64,000 nt of DNA from positions 62,001-126,000 of the forward strand of contig NZ_CP133265.1 in the NCBI RefSeq assembly GCF_030915505.1, read 5' to 3'. The notes beneath the pieces were generated by a model. That model searched no databases. It saw only the letters and a list, made by a program, of their open reading frames with translations, and was not told where the DNA came from. This DNA is from Neobacillus sp. OS1-2 (GTDB lineage: Bacteria; Bacillota; Bacilli; Bacillales; Cytobacillaceae). This document shows positions 55,000 to 62,741 of the stretch, piece after piece. Positions within the stretch are counted from its first letter, which is position 1. Each line of letters starts with the position of its first letter. The position numbers and the translations under genes were made by a program.

Positions 55000-57195
55000 T
55001 CATTTAAGTTTTACACGCTTTAATCGAAGTGAGTTTGTAACAACGGATACGGAACTAAAAGCCATGGCTGCACCTGCCACCCATGGAGCCAATAATCCAA
55101 GGGCAGCAATGGGAATTCCTGCAGAATTGTAAATAAGCGCCCAGAAAAGGTTTTGGCGGATATTTTGCATGGTTTTTTTACTTAGTGTGATCGCCTTTGG
55201 AATTAGCGTCAATTCACTACCAAGAATGGTAATATCAGCCGCTTCAATAGCCACATCTGTTCCGGTGCCCATGGCAATACCAATATCTGCTACCGCGAGT
55301 GCCGGTGCATCATTAATTCCATCCCCGATCATCGCCACTTTCAACCCTTTGCGTTGGAGTTGTTTCACTTGATTGGCCTTTTCCTCCGGGAGGACTTCCG
55401 CAATTACATGGTTGATTCCTACCTGCGCTGCGATTGCTTTTGCCGTACGTTCATTATCGCCGGTAAGCATGTAGACGTCGATATCCAATTCCATTAATTG
55501 CTGCACCGCAAGCTTCGCCAGTTTTTTAACCGTATCAGCAACAGCCACAATACCCATGATGGTAGAATTGATGGCAATGTACATAGCCGTTTTCCCTTCG
55601 GTTTCAAAGCGCATCAGGTCCTCTTCAAACCGCTTATAGGAAATTCCTTTTAACTTCATCAACTTCCTTGTCCCAACAACTATTTCATCATTACCTATTT
55701 TTGCTTCAATCCCGTAACCTGGAATAGCCTTGAATCTTTTTACCGGAAGGGTACTCGATCTTTTTTCCAACCCATACGTTACAATCGCTTCAGCGAGGGG
55801 GTGTTCCGATGATTTTTCAGCTGAAACTAAATATTGGAGAACTTTCTTTTTTTCCTGATAAGCAATAAAATCAGTAACGACTGGTTGTCCTTTTGTAATC
55901 GTTCCAGTTTTATCAAAAACAACAGCATTGAGTCTATGAGCCGTTTCTAAATGCTCTCCGCCTTTAAAAAGGATTCCCATTTCCGCCCCTTTTCCAGTAC
56001 CAACCATAATCGATGTTGGCGTTGCAAGTCCTAAAGAACACGGGCAGGCAATGACAAGGACCGCAATCGCCGTTTCTAAAGCTGCAGGGAAATCTCCTGG
56101 TTTAACAAAAAAATACCAAACCAAGAAAATCAATAATGATATGCCGACAACGACGGGGACAAAAAAACCAGAAATGGTATCCGCGAGCCGTTGAATGGGT
56201 GCTTTGCTCCCCTGAGCTTCCTCGACAATCTTGATAATTCCGGCGAGGGCCGTGTCCTTCCCAACCTTTGTTGCTTTCATTGTCAAGGTTCCATTCTTAT
56301 TCATCGTAGAACCAATTACCCGATCACCCACCGATTTTTCCACTGGGATGGACTCACCGGTAATCATCGACTCATCGACTGACGATTGTCCTAAAAGGAT
56401 TTCGCCATCCACTGGGATTTTTTCACCAGGCTTCACAAGTAACTGGTCTCCTGCCACCACATCTTCAATTTGGATTAGCCGTTCCTTTCCATCATGAATG
56501 ACCGTTGCCTCCTTTACTTGAAGGTTTAACAGTTCAGAAATAGCCCTTGTGGTTCTTCCTTTAGCCATTGTTTCAAATAATTTTCCTAAAAGGATTAAGG
56601 TAATGAGAACAGCACTTGTTTCAAAATAAAGATGCGGCATGTAATATGGATTTCCAATTGTTTTGATTCCCTCTGCAAGGCTATAGAAATAAGCGGCTGA
56701 AGTTCCTAATGCGACAAGGACATCCATATTCGCACTTTTATTTTTAAGGGCTTTATAGGCGCCTATGTAAAACGGGCCGCCAATATAAAACTGCACAGGG
56801 GTAGCTAAGAGCAATTGAAACCATGGGTTCATGAAAAAATGAGGCATTGGTAAACCGCTATCAAAAGGGAGATGAGTAAGCATTGTGTACAAAAGCGGGA
56901 GGGACAATAGGACGGAGAGGTAAAATTTCCTCCATTTCGCCTTTATCTCTTCCTCCTTTAATTGCTGTCTCGCTTCCCTTTCCACTTTCTCTTTGGCACC
57001 GTATCCGAGCTTTTCGATTCTTGCTACTATATCCCTGCTGGAAACGAGGTCATGATCATAGGAAATGGCCGCACTTTCCATGGCCAAATTCACATTTGCT
57101 TCGACGCCGTCCATTTTATTGAGTACCTTTTCAATTCTTGCTGAACATGCCGCACACGTCATCCCCGAAATATCCAATTTGAGCTGTTCCTTCAT
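55000..57195 (-). CDS. copA: Copper-translocating P-type ATPase
   Basis: A 731-residue P1B-type exporter for Cu(I). A single N-terminal metal-binding domain ([14 protein letters not shown], about residues 10-23) replaces the two found in B. subtilis CopA, which explains the shorter length. It has the membrane motif [11 protein letters not shown], phosphorylation site [18 protein letters not shown] and [14 protein letters not shown] 57195 has GAGGTG 6 bases upstream; the longer GTG frame does not. No copZ or csoR is next to it. Confidence 0.93.
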   Translation of the reverse strand: MKEQLKLDISGMTCAACSARIEKVLNKMDGVEANVNLAMESAAISYDHDLVSSRDIVARIEKLGYGAKEKVEREARQQLKEEEIKAKWRKFYLSVLLSLPLLYTMLTHLPFDSGLPMPHFFMNPWFQLLLATPVQFYIGGPFYIGAYKALKNKSANMDVLVALGTSAAYFYSLAEGIKTIGNPYYMPHLYFETSAVLITLILLGKLFETMAKGRTTRAISELLNLQVKEATVIHDGKERLIQIEDVVAGDQLLVKPGEKIPVDGEILLGQSSVDESMITGESIPVEKSVGDRVIGSTMNKNGTLTMKATKVGKDTALAGIIKIVEEAQGSKAPIQRLADTISGFFVPVVVGISLLIFLVWYFFVKPGDFPAALETAIAVLVIACPCSLGLATPTSIMVGTGKGAEMGILFKGGEHLETAHRLNAVVFDKTGTITKGQPVVTDFIAYQEKKKVLQYLVSAEKSSEHPLAEAIVTYGLEKRSSTLPVKRFKAIPGYGIEAKIGNDEIVVGTRKLMKLKGISYKRFEEDLMRFETEGKTAMYIAINSTIMGIVAVADTVKKLAKLAVQQLMELDIDVYMLTGDNERTAKAIAAQVGINHVIAEVLPEEKANQVKQLQRKGLKVAMIGDGINDAPALAVADIGIAMGTGTDVAIEAADITILGSELTLIPKAITLSKKTMQNIRQNLFWALIYNSAGIPIAALGLLAPWVAGAAMAFSSVSVVTNSLRLKRVKLK

Positions 57196-57284
57196 TTTTC
57201 TCACCTCTTAATGCTTTGCCCACGTATCATGTAATCGTCTTTAATAATTCTCCACGTGATCCCGAAGTTCCTTTCATTTTCAAA

Positions 57285-57317
57285 AAAGAAAAGCCCCTTC
57301 CGCGTTGGAAGAGGCTT
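57285..57317 (-). terminator. Terminator of deoD
   Basis: An 11-bp stem (AAGCCTCTTCC / GGAAGGGGCTT, one G-U pair) is followed by TTCTTTTTT on the minus strand. Confidence 0.85.
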
Positions 57318-57327
57318 GATAGTGAGA

Positions 57328-58032
57328 TTATTCCTTTATAGCCGCTTCTAATGCGACTTCAATCATATCATTAAAGGTTAATTGCCGTTCTTCAGCGGTA
57401 GTTTCCTCACCCGTTAAAATGTGATCACTAACGGTTAAGACGGAAAGGGCTTTTCGGCCAAATTTCGCCGCTAATGTATAAAGGGCGGTTGTTTCCATTT
57501 CAATCGCAAGAATTTGATATTTAGCCCATTTTTCAAGTTCTGCATTATCGTTATAGAAAGAATCGGCAGTAAAAATATTACCTACTTTTAAATTAAGCCC
57601 TTTAGCTACCCCTGCATCATAGGCCTTTCTGAGTAAATCAAAGTTGGCAGACGGGGCGAAATCTACATGTCCAAAAGTTAACCGGTTCATGTTAGAATCT
57701 GTTGAGCTAGTCATCGCCAAAATCACATCGCGGACTTTTACATCCTTTTGAATAGCCCCGCAAGTACCAACACGGATTAAATTCTGAACCTGATAGCTTT
57801 GCATTAACTCATTCACATAAATAGAGATAGAAGGAACACCCATTCCTGTCCCCTGAACAGAAATTCTTTTTCCTTTATAGGTTCCTGTATAGCCGAACAT
57901 ATTTCGAACCTCGTTATAACATGTCGCATCCTCTAAAAAAGTCTCTGCAATATATTTAGCTCGAAGTGGATCTCCGGGAAGTAATACTGTCTCCGCAATT
58001 TCATTTTCTCCTGCACCAATATGTACACTCAT
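57328..58032 (-). CDS. deoD: Purine nucleoside phosphorylase, DeoD type
   Basis: A 234-residue hexameric-type PNP that splits purine nucleosides with phosphate. [14 protein letters not shown] (phosphate loop), GTGMGVPS, FSxD-like [24 protein letters not shown] and TVSDHI (catalytic Asp) are all present. The frame reaches 58092, but GGAGG lies 7 bases before the ATG at 58032 and the family start is MSVHIGA. Neighbour of the yod genes as in B. subtilis. Confidence 0.96.
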   Translation of the reverse strand: MSVHIGAGENEIAETVLLPGDPLRAKYIAETFLEDATCYNEVRNMFGYTGTYKGKRISVQGTGMGVPSISIYVNELMQSYQVQNLIRVGTCGAIQKDVKVRDVILAMTSSTDSNMNRLTFGHVDFAPSANFDLLRKAYDAGVAKGLNLKVGNIFTADSFYNDNAELEKWAKYQILAIEMETTALYTLAAKFGRKALSVLTVSDHILTGEETTAEERQLTFNDMIEVALEAAIKE

Positions 58033-58185
58033 AAATAAGCCTCCAGTCAATAGTAGTACTAAAATTAGTCTGTACCATAGACAATATAACATATTCGATT
58101 TTCAATGAAAATCGTTACACAGAATGGACATGTTTTTTCATAATTGAGGGAAGCTATTTCTAGACGTAAAAAGGAGGGATTATCG

Positions 58186-58314
58186 ATGGGTAAAAAACAC
58201 CGTGCTCGGATAAATGGACAAAAGAAAAATAATCACACCCCAGCCGAAGCTATTGAGGCAGAACACAATGCACATGCAAAAGAGCATAATGCAAACGGCG
58301 GACGTAAGAGCTAA
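58186..58314 (+). CDS. Small basic/His-rich protein, 42 residues
   Basis: MGKKHRARINGQKKNN at the start, then AEAIEAEHNAHAKEHN and a GGRKS end. It is hydrophilic and rich in Lys, His and Asn, without membrane or export signals. AAGGAGGG lies 7 bases before the ATG, and a very strong hairpin follows the stop. The composition recalls small spore or nucleoid proteins, but I do not recognise the family. Confidence 0.65.
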   Translation: MGKKHRARINGQKKNNHTPAEAIEAEHNAHAKEHNANGGRKS

Positions 58315-58359
58315 AACTTAAACTAAACCTAAGGAACCCCTTAGGTTTAGTTTAAGTTT
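58314..58359. terminator. 21-bp perfect hairpin between convergent genes
   Basis: Arms 58314-58334 and 58339-58359 pair perfectly around an AACC loop. No T-run follows on either strand, but the outer stem is A/T-rich. It probably ends both the small plus-strand gene and yodL. Confidence 0.7.
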
Positions 58360-58361
58360 GG

Positions 58362-58673
58362 CTAGCGAATAATGATTCGATTTATCGGAAACCAGCCGCC
58401 GGGTTTTAATTGATAATAATATTGCCCGCCGCGGCCTTCGTCAATAAAGATAATGTCACCGGTCGCAAGGAACCGCCCTTCATAATTTGTCGGAATTCTA
58501 TCTGTCACATTAAAAATGCTAAAGGTTTCCTGTAAACAATGTTCACGGTTGGTTGCGGGAATAGTGAAACGATAAACCTCTTTATACCCTTTTCGCTCGC
58601 GAAACCTTGGAGTTTGAAAGATCGTCACATCAAATTGACTACATGCTCGTTTTGTTAACATTTTGATCATCAT
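58362..58673 (-). CDS. yodL: YodL-like protein
   Basis: About 103 residues: VTIFQTPRFRERKGYKEVYRF (in parts), FNVTDRIPTNYEGRFLATGDIIFIDEGRGGQYYYQLKPGGW (key pieces TGDIIFIDEGRGGQYYYQ and LKPGGW). This matches the YodL domain. The order deoD-yodL-yozD-yodN-yozE-yokU-kamA agrees with B. subtilis. There, YodL is a sporulation-linked protein whose forced expression disturbs MreB. The second ATG (58670) has the best spacing from GGAGGT. Confidence 0.75.
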   Translation of the reverse strand: MMIKMLTKRACSQFDVTIFQTPRFRERKGYKEVYRFTIPATNREHCLQETFSIFNVTDRIPTNYEGRFLATGDIIFIDEGRGGQYYYQLKPGGWFPINRIIIR

Positions 58674-58940
58674 ATACCTCCAATTAATTAGAATTTATTG
58701 TCTATTCTAATAATTAGCTGTAGGTAATGTCGAATCCTCCATAGAAACTTAAATATTTTTGTCGAATTCATATTTTTTCTATTTTTGTTGCAAATACCTT
58801 GTTGAAAAATGACATCAGTTACTCCACCTAATAACCCTTAGGTTCGTATTCATATATACGAGGAAAATAACGGAAGGTTTCGCAATTTTAAATAAAATAA
58901 TTCTACTTTCCTATGTACCATTCAACAGCAGGCACAAGAA

Positions 58941-58961
58941 AAAGCGAGCAACAAATGCTCG
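58941..58961 (-). terminator. Terminator of yozD
   Basis: A 6-bp stem CGAGCA / TGCTCG with a 5-base loop is followed by CTTTTTCTT on the minus strand. The rest of the 58674-59021 gap is AT-rich and holds no gene I can support; yodM, which follows yodL in B. subtilis, is absent. Confidence 0.65.
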
Positions 58962-59021
58962 TCTTTCGTCCTCTATTATGAATGGAAGAGATTCATTCTC
59001 TCCGCAAAAATTTCTTGGTTA

Positions 59022-59192
59022 TTATTCCTCCGTCTCTTCGTCAATAATGCTCTTTTCAATTAAATATTCAAATGTGATGTTTGCAAGTTCTTCCAATTCT
59101 TCTTCGCTAGGAACGTATCCCCTTTTTACAAGCTCATGAAAGAAAAATTCGGCAATTTCCTCAGTATCAATGAATACTTCAATTTCTCTCAT
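59022..59192 (-). CDS. yozD: YozD family protein
   Basis: A 56-residue acidic protein: MREIEVFIDTEEIAEFFFHE (start), LVKRGYVPSEEELEELA, FEYLIEKSIIDEETEE (end). It matches YozD of B. subtilis in size and place. It is mainly helical and cytoplasmic; the function is unknown. AAGGGGGCGATGCT precedes the ATG. Confidence 0.82.
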   Translation of the reverse strand: MREIEVFIDTEEIAEFFFHELVKRGYVPSEEELEELANITFEYLIEKSIIDEETEE

Positions 59193-59380
59193 AGCATCGC
59201 CCCCTTTTTAGAGAATGTATGATGTACATGGCCTTTTCATGCTATTTACTTTGATTTCCATTTGCCACTTGGTTTAACCCCTACATATCCACATCGGGGG
59301 AATAATATAAATAAAAAAGAAACATGTCTTATTTGGATTGGACAAGCATAGGATGTAAAAAAACACTTTGAGGTGATCAA

Positions 59381-59545
59381 ATGTCGAACTTGCAATTAAA
59401 GTTAGAGGCGTTTATTAATGATGTTAACTGTGAGGATGGCCGCACCGTCAAAATCATGGAGCAGATAACGGATTCCATGTTTTTTTTGATTAAATGGGCC
59501 GCAATACCGTTTATTATCTATTTATTATTTGTCATATCAAGCTGA
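59381..59545 (+). CDS. Small membrane-anchored protein, 54 residues
   Basis: A 54-residue frame with TTTGAGGTG 6 bases upstream. The first 35 residues are polar (NLQLKLEAFINDVNCEDG, RTVKIMEQITDSM) and the last 18 are a membrane segment (LIKWAAIPFIIYLLFVIS). It lies between the divergent yozD gene and the convergent yodN gene. I do not recognise it. The ribosome binding site and clear N-polar/C-membrane pattern support it as real. Confidence 0.55.
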   Translation: MSNLQLKLEAFINDVNCEDGRTVKIMEQITDSMFFLIKWAAIPFIIYLLFVISS

Positions 59546-59548
59546 TAG

Positions 59549-60247
59549 CTAAACATGGCTTTTGCCATCGTTGCTTGCTAGACCTTCTAATTTTCTAAGA
59601 ATCACGCGCATGACCTGATAATATTCTTGATCCTGAAACATATCATATAAAATTCGATAATCATTATATATGTCTAATAAGTTATCGATTAATTCCTTTT
59701 TTTCCTTTTTCCGTTCGATTTCTTCTACTTCTGCTTTTCTGATCATGTTCTGCAATAATTTTGGATTTTTTTCTGTCTTTTCATTTTTGTTGACTAAGTA
59801 TAGAAGACCTAGCTTTTGAATAAAGGTGTCGGCATTCTCCGCATCAGCAACAAGCGTTAATTCCTCCTCACCCGCTTCAAGCCATTCCCCATCACTAACC
59901 CTTGAAAGTTCGTAAATGACATCTTCCCAGGCATCCTCTTTATAGCGCCAAATTTCAGTCCGAAAACCAACAACTTTAAATAAGTCAGCTCCATACCCAC
60001 TTACTTGAACTAAATCTCCGAAAAAGAACTTGTATTCAATATCAATCTGTTCTTGCTCCATAATGCTGCCATCATATTCTGAAAGTAATTGTAAGGCTTC
60101 TTCAATATATAGGCCTTCACTCTTGTTTACTTCATACACATATTTTCCTTCCAGCCATTTTACATCCGTGACCTTACCGACGGTACCATACATTGTAATC
60201 ACGACCGTATCACCAATCTGATACTTCGATTTTTTCCTTTTTGCCAT
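59549..60247 (-). CDS. yodN: YodN-like protein
   Basis: A 232-residue cytoplasmic protein: MAKRKKSKYQIGDTVVITMY (start), two SH3-like beta domains (about 1-60, GTVGKVTDVKWLEGKYVYEV; and about 75-130, FFFGDLVQVSGYGADLFKVV) and a helical charged C-terminus (about 165-232). The place between yozD and yozE identifies it as YodN; the function is unknown. The open frame runs to 60421, but the ribosome binding site is before the ATG at 60247. Confidence 0.75.
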   Translation of the reverse strand: MAKRKKSKYQIGDTVVITMYGTVGKVTDVKWLEGKYVYEVNKSEGLYIEEALQLLSEYDGSIMEQEQIDIEYKFFFGDLVQVSGYGADLFKVVGFRTEIWRYKEDAWEDVIYELSRVSDGEWLEAGEEELTLVADAENADTFIQKLGLLYLVNKNEKTEKNPKLLQNMIRKAEVEEIERKKEKKELIDNLLDIYNDYRILYDMFQDQEYYQVMRVILRKLEGLASNDGKSHV

Positions 60248-60380
60248 GTCCTCCCATCCCCTCAATTGGATTAGTCTAATCGTATATACAACAGTATATG
60301 CGTGGTACTCAATATCGCTAACGTGAATTAAAAAATGAAAAAATCGCCTCCCAATACGAGACGATTCCATTCTTTCATAA

Positions 60381-60602
60381 TTAACTTTCTGAGGCGATAT
60401 ATTGCTGCCAGGTTTCATCAAAAACAGTCATAGATTCTAAATAGGCACCATTTAGCTCCAAATAGGAACTTAGTTCATGGTAATCTTCTGCCGTTTTTGG
60501 AAAAGCATGATCCAAATAAGCATCGTTAGCAAACCTACTAATCGCATCCTTTGGCGCCGGATGTCTAAATTTCAATAAAAAATGATAAAATGATTTTCTC
60601 AT
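60381..60602 (-). CDS. yozE: YozE family protein (SAM-like fold)
   Basis: A 73-residue helical protein with the UPF0346/YozE signature: SFYHFLLKFRHPAPKDAISRFAND, quoted as SFYHFLL and PKDAISRFAND, then YHELSSYLEL. The family has a small helical fold and no established function. GAAGG lies about 10 bases before the ATG. It sits between yodN and yokU as in B. subtilis. Confidence 0.88.
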   Translation of the reverse strand: MRKSFYHFLLKFRHPAPKDAISRFANDAYLDHAFPKTAEDYHELSSYLELNGAYLESMTVFDETWQQYIASES

Positions 60603-60699
60603 CTATAAATGACCTTCTTTACAGGAATCAGTTTTTATAAGAAATACTATAACGGATTCAGACGCCATCGTCTATGTGCAATACTGGATAAAGTGAAAC

Positions 60700-60831
60700 T
60701 TCAATCATTGGGGGTTCTTTCCAACCACCAATGATTGTTAGTTGAACCAATCGGGCTTTTACGGGCAGTTGATCCCCCACATATCCTTTTTTATAACTCA
60801 AAGTCTTGAATTGGGGGTCTTACTGCCCGTT
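60700..60831. repeat. Structured element with two nested stem-loops (possible dispersed repeat)
   Basis: The first stem pairs 60702-60716 with 60723-60737 (15 bp, one mismatch). The second pairs ACGGGCAGT (60761-60769) with ACTGCCCGT (60822-60830), and inside it CCCCC with GGGGG (60774-60778, 60813-60817). There is no ORF. It looks like a mobile non-coding repeat (MITE-like) or a structured RNA between yozE and yokU. Confidence 0.5.
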
Positions 60832-60836
60832 AATGC

Positions 60837-60866
60837 GGAAAAAGCAGCCCAAATTTCGGGGCTGCT
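60837..60866 (-). terminator. Terminator of yokU/kamA
   Basis: An 8-bp stem (AGCAGCCC / GGGCTGCT) is followed by TTTTTCC on the minus strand. Confidence 0.8.
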
Positions 60867-60870
60867 AACA

Positions 60871-61155
60871 TTAGTTCGAAAAATCAAAATAATTCTTTTT
60901 CAATAATCTTCGGATTTTCATTAATTCCTCAAAGGTAATCACTTTTCCAATTTGCTTACAATCAATTAAATACAAATGGTTCTCAATCTCTTTGACAATG
61001 ACTTCGCTCTGATAAATCATATCGCAGTCAGAACAGTGATATGTGGGGGTTTCGGCAATTTCTATCGCTCTCGATCCGTCCGGTAATTCCCAGAAAACAG
61101 AGTTCGTGGTTTGCTCTACACCAGTGCTGTTGCACCATTCACATTCAATTTTCAT
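60871..61155 (-). CDS. yokU: YokU family zinc-finger protein
   Basis: A 94-residue protein with Cys pairs CEWCNSTG (residues 5-8) and CSDCDMIY (about 41-44), the HTH_XRE/MqsA-like zinc-finger head without the DNA-binding tail. It matches YokU, encoded directly downstream of kamA in related genomes. The gap to kamA is 13 bases, so it is co-transcribed with it, and it may be controlled by the same sigma-54 promoter. Confidence 0.87.
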   Translation of the reverse strand: MKIECEWCNSTGVEQTTNSVFWELPDGSRAIEIAETPTYHCSDCDMIYQSEVIVKEIENHLYLIDCKQIGKVITFEELMKIRRLLKKNYFDFSN

Positions 61156-61168
61156 CCTTCCTAACCCC

Positions 61169-62596
61169 CTATTCCGATACCGGCCCGGCAGTATTCATTT
61201 CTTGCACACCCTTATCCTTCTCAGTCAAGGCTTTAAATTTCTTTTCCTTTAATTCATCCCGCTTACTTCGTTTATCCTTTAACGAGGTGTGCAAAGGATC
61301 TTGATTGTAATTCTGACGGCGATTCAATCTTGTCAGGCCTTCCGGAACGAGATTAAAATGTTGATCGTTCATAATTCCGGCAATACCGGTCAGCGACCGT
61401 TTCTCTTCCATTTCCGGATATATCTCCTGAAAATACCCTTCTGCTCTGCCTGCCACATAGTTTTCAGGTTCCGGATAAGAAGTGATAACTCCTTCAAAAT
61501 TACGGAGAACGACTTTTTCCGGACTTTGGGAAATTAAATAATTGGGTTGCAGAGCAATTTTCCCGCCGCCTCCAGGGGCATCAACCACAAAGGTCGGAAC
61601 AGCATATCCGCTTGTATGTCCACGGAGTCCCTCAATAATTTCCAGTCCTTTCGATACAGGTGCCCGGAAATGACCAATTCCTTCTGACAGGTCACATTGA
61701 TAAATGTAGTAGGGGCGGACACGAATTTTGACAAGATCATGCATCAGCCTTTTCATAATCGGGACGCTGTCATTAATCCCTGCCAGGATAACCGATTGGT
61801 TCCCGACCGGAACGCCTGCGTTTGCAAGCATCTCACATGCCCTTTTTGAATCCTCGGTAATTTCGATAGAGGTATTAAAATGAGTATTTAACCATATAGG
61901 ATGGTATTTTTTTAAAATATTACAGAGGTTTTCGGTAATTCTCTGTGGAAAGACAACTGGTGCCCTCGTTCCTATCCGAATAATTTCCACATGATCAATT
62001 TCACGTAAATTCTTCAGTATATATTCTAAAATATTATCATTGATTAATAGCCCATCACCGCCAGAAATTAGCACATCGCGAACTTGTGGTGTCTGCCTAA
62101 TATAGGAAATGGCAGCATCCAGCTGTTTCTTCGGCACCCCCATCCCAATCTGCCCGGAAAAGCGTCTTCGTGTGCAATAGCGGCAATACATGGAACACTG
62201 ATTAGTTACAAGAAAGAGGACACGGTCAGGATAGCGGTGCGTCAGCCCTGGAACTGGAGAATCCTCATCCTCATACAAGGGATCTTCCAGGTCATATTTC
62301 GTTTTATAAATTTCCTTTGAAATCGGAACAGATTGCATCCTGATTGGACACCTTGAATCGTCAGGATTCATCAAGGAAGCATAATAGGGAGTAATATTTA
62401 AGGGAATGGTTTTCGTTGAAATCCTTACCCCCTCTTCTTCATCAGGAGTTAAGTTAATTACCTTTTTCAGATCATCTAATGTGCGGATCGTATTGGTTAA
62501 TTGCCAGAGCCAATCATTCCACTGTTCTTCGCTCACATCTTTCCAAAGCTCTATATCCTGCCAATGTCTTTTCGGTTTATATAAAAAATGTTTCAT
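61169..62596 (-). CDS. kamA: L-lysine 2,3-aminomutase
   Basis: A 475-residue radical-SAM/PLP enzyme that converts L-lysine to beta-lysine, the first step of lysine fermentation. The cluster motif CSMYCRYC (Cys134, Cys138, Cys141), LISGGDGLL and the PLP-lysine motif DAPGGGGK (about 338-345) are intact. The C-terminus is highly charged. AGGGGG lies 8-9 bases before the ATG. A consensus sigma-54 promoter stands 38 bases upstream, next to an activator gene. No kamDE or other lysine-pathway gene is in the window; these may lie beyond it. Confidence 0.95.
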   Translation of the reverse strand: MKHFLYKPKRHWQDIELWKDVSEEQWNDWLWQLTNTIRTLDDLKKVINLTPDEEEGVRISTKTIPLNITPYYASLMNPDDSRCPIRMQSVPISKEIYKTKYDLEDPLYEDEDSPVPGLTHRYPDRVLFLVTNQCSMYCRYCTRRRFSGQIGMGVPKKQLDAAISYIRQTPQVRDVLISGGDGLLINDNILEYILKNLREIDHVEIIRIGTRAPVVFPQRITENLCNILKKYHPIWLNTHFNTSIEITEDSKRACEMLANAGVPVGNQSVILAGINDSVPIMKRLMHDLVKIRVRPYYIYQCDLSEGIGHFRAPVSKGLEIIEGLRGHTSGYAVPTFVVDAPGGGGKIALQPNYLISQSPEKVVLRNFEGVITSYPEPENYVAGRAEGYFQEIYPEMEEKRSLTGIAGIMNDQHFNLVPEGLTRLNRRQNYNQDPLHTSLKDKRSKRDELKEKKFKALTEKDKGVQEMNTAGPVSE

Positions 62597-62633
62597 GATC
62601 TATTCCCCCTAATCTCGCTTTATATAGCTATCA

Positions 62634-62649
62634 TGCAAGATTCATGCCA
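62634..62649 (-). promoter_or_regulatory. Sigma-54 (-24/-12) promoter of kamA
   Basis: On the minus strand TGGCATG-AATC-TTGCA matches TGGCACG-N4-TTGCW with one change. It lies 38 bases before the kamA start, giving a transcription start near 62622. The adjacent upstream gene encodes a sigma-54 activator. Confidence 0.88.
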
Positions 62650-62713
62650 ATTACTCGAGAGGGCTTTAGAATGGGAATTAGCAAAAAAATCAAATTATTA
62701 TTAAAGAGTCCCA

Positions 62714-62741
62714 TAAAAAAAGCGCCGAAAACTCGGCGGCT
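62714..62741 (-). terminator. Terminator of the sigma-54 activator gene
   Basis: A stem GCCGCCGA / TCGGCGC with a 4-base loop and TTTTTTT on the minus strand overlaps the activator stop codon. Confidence 0.85.
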
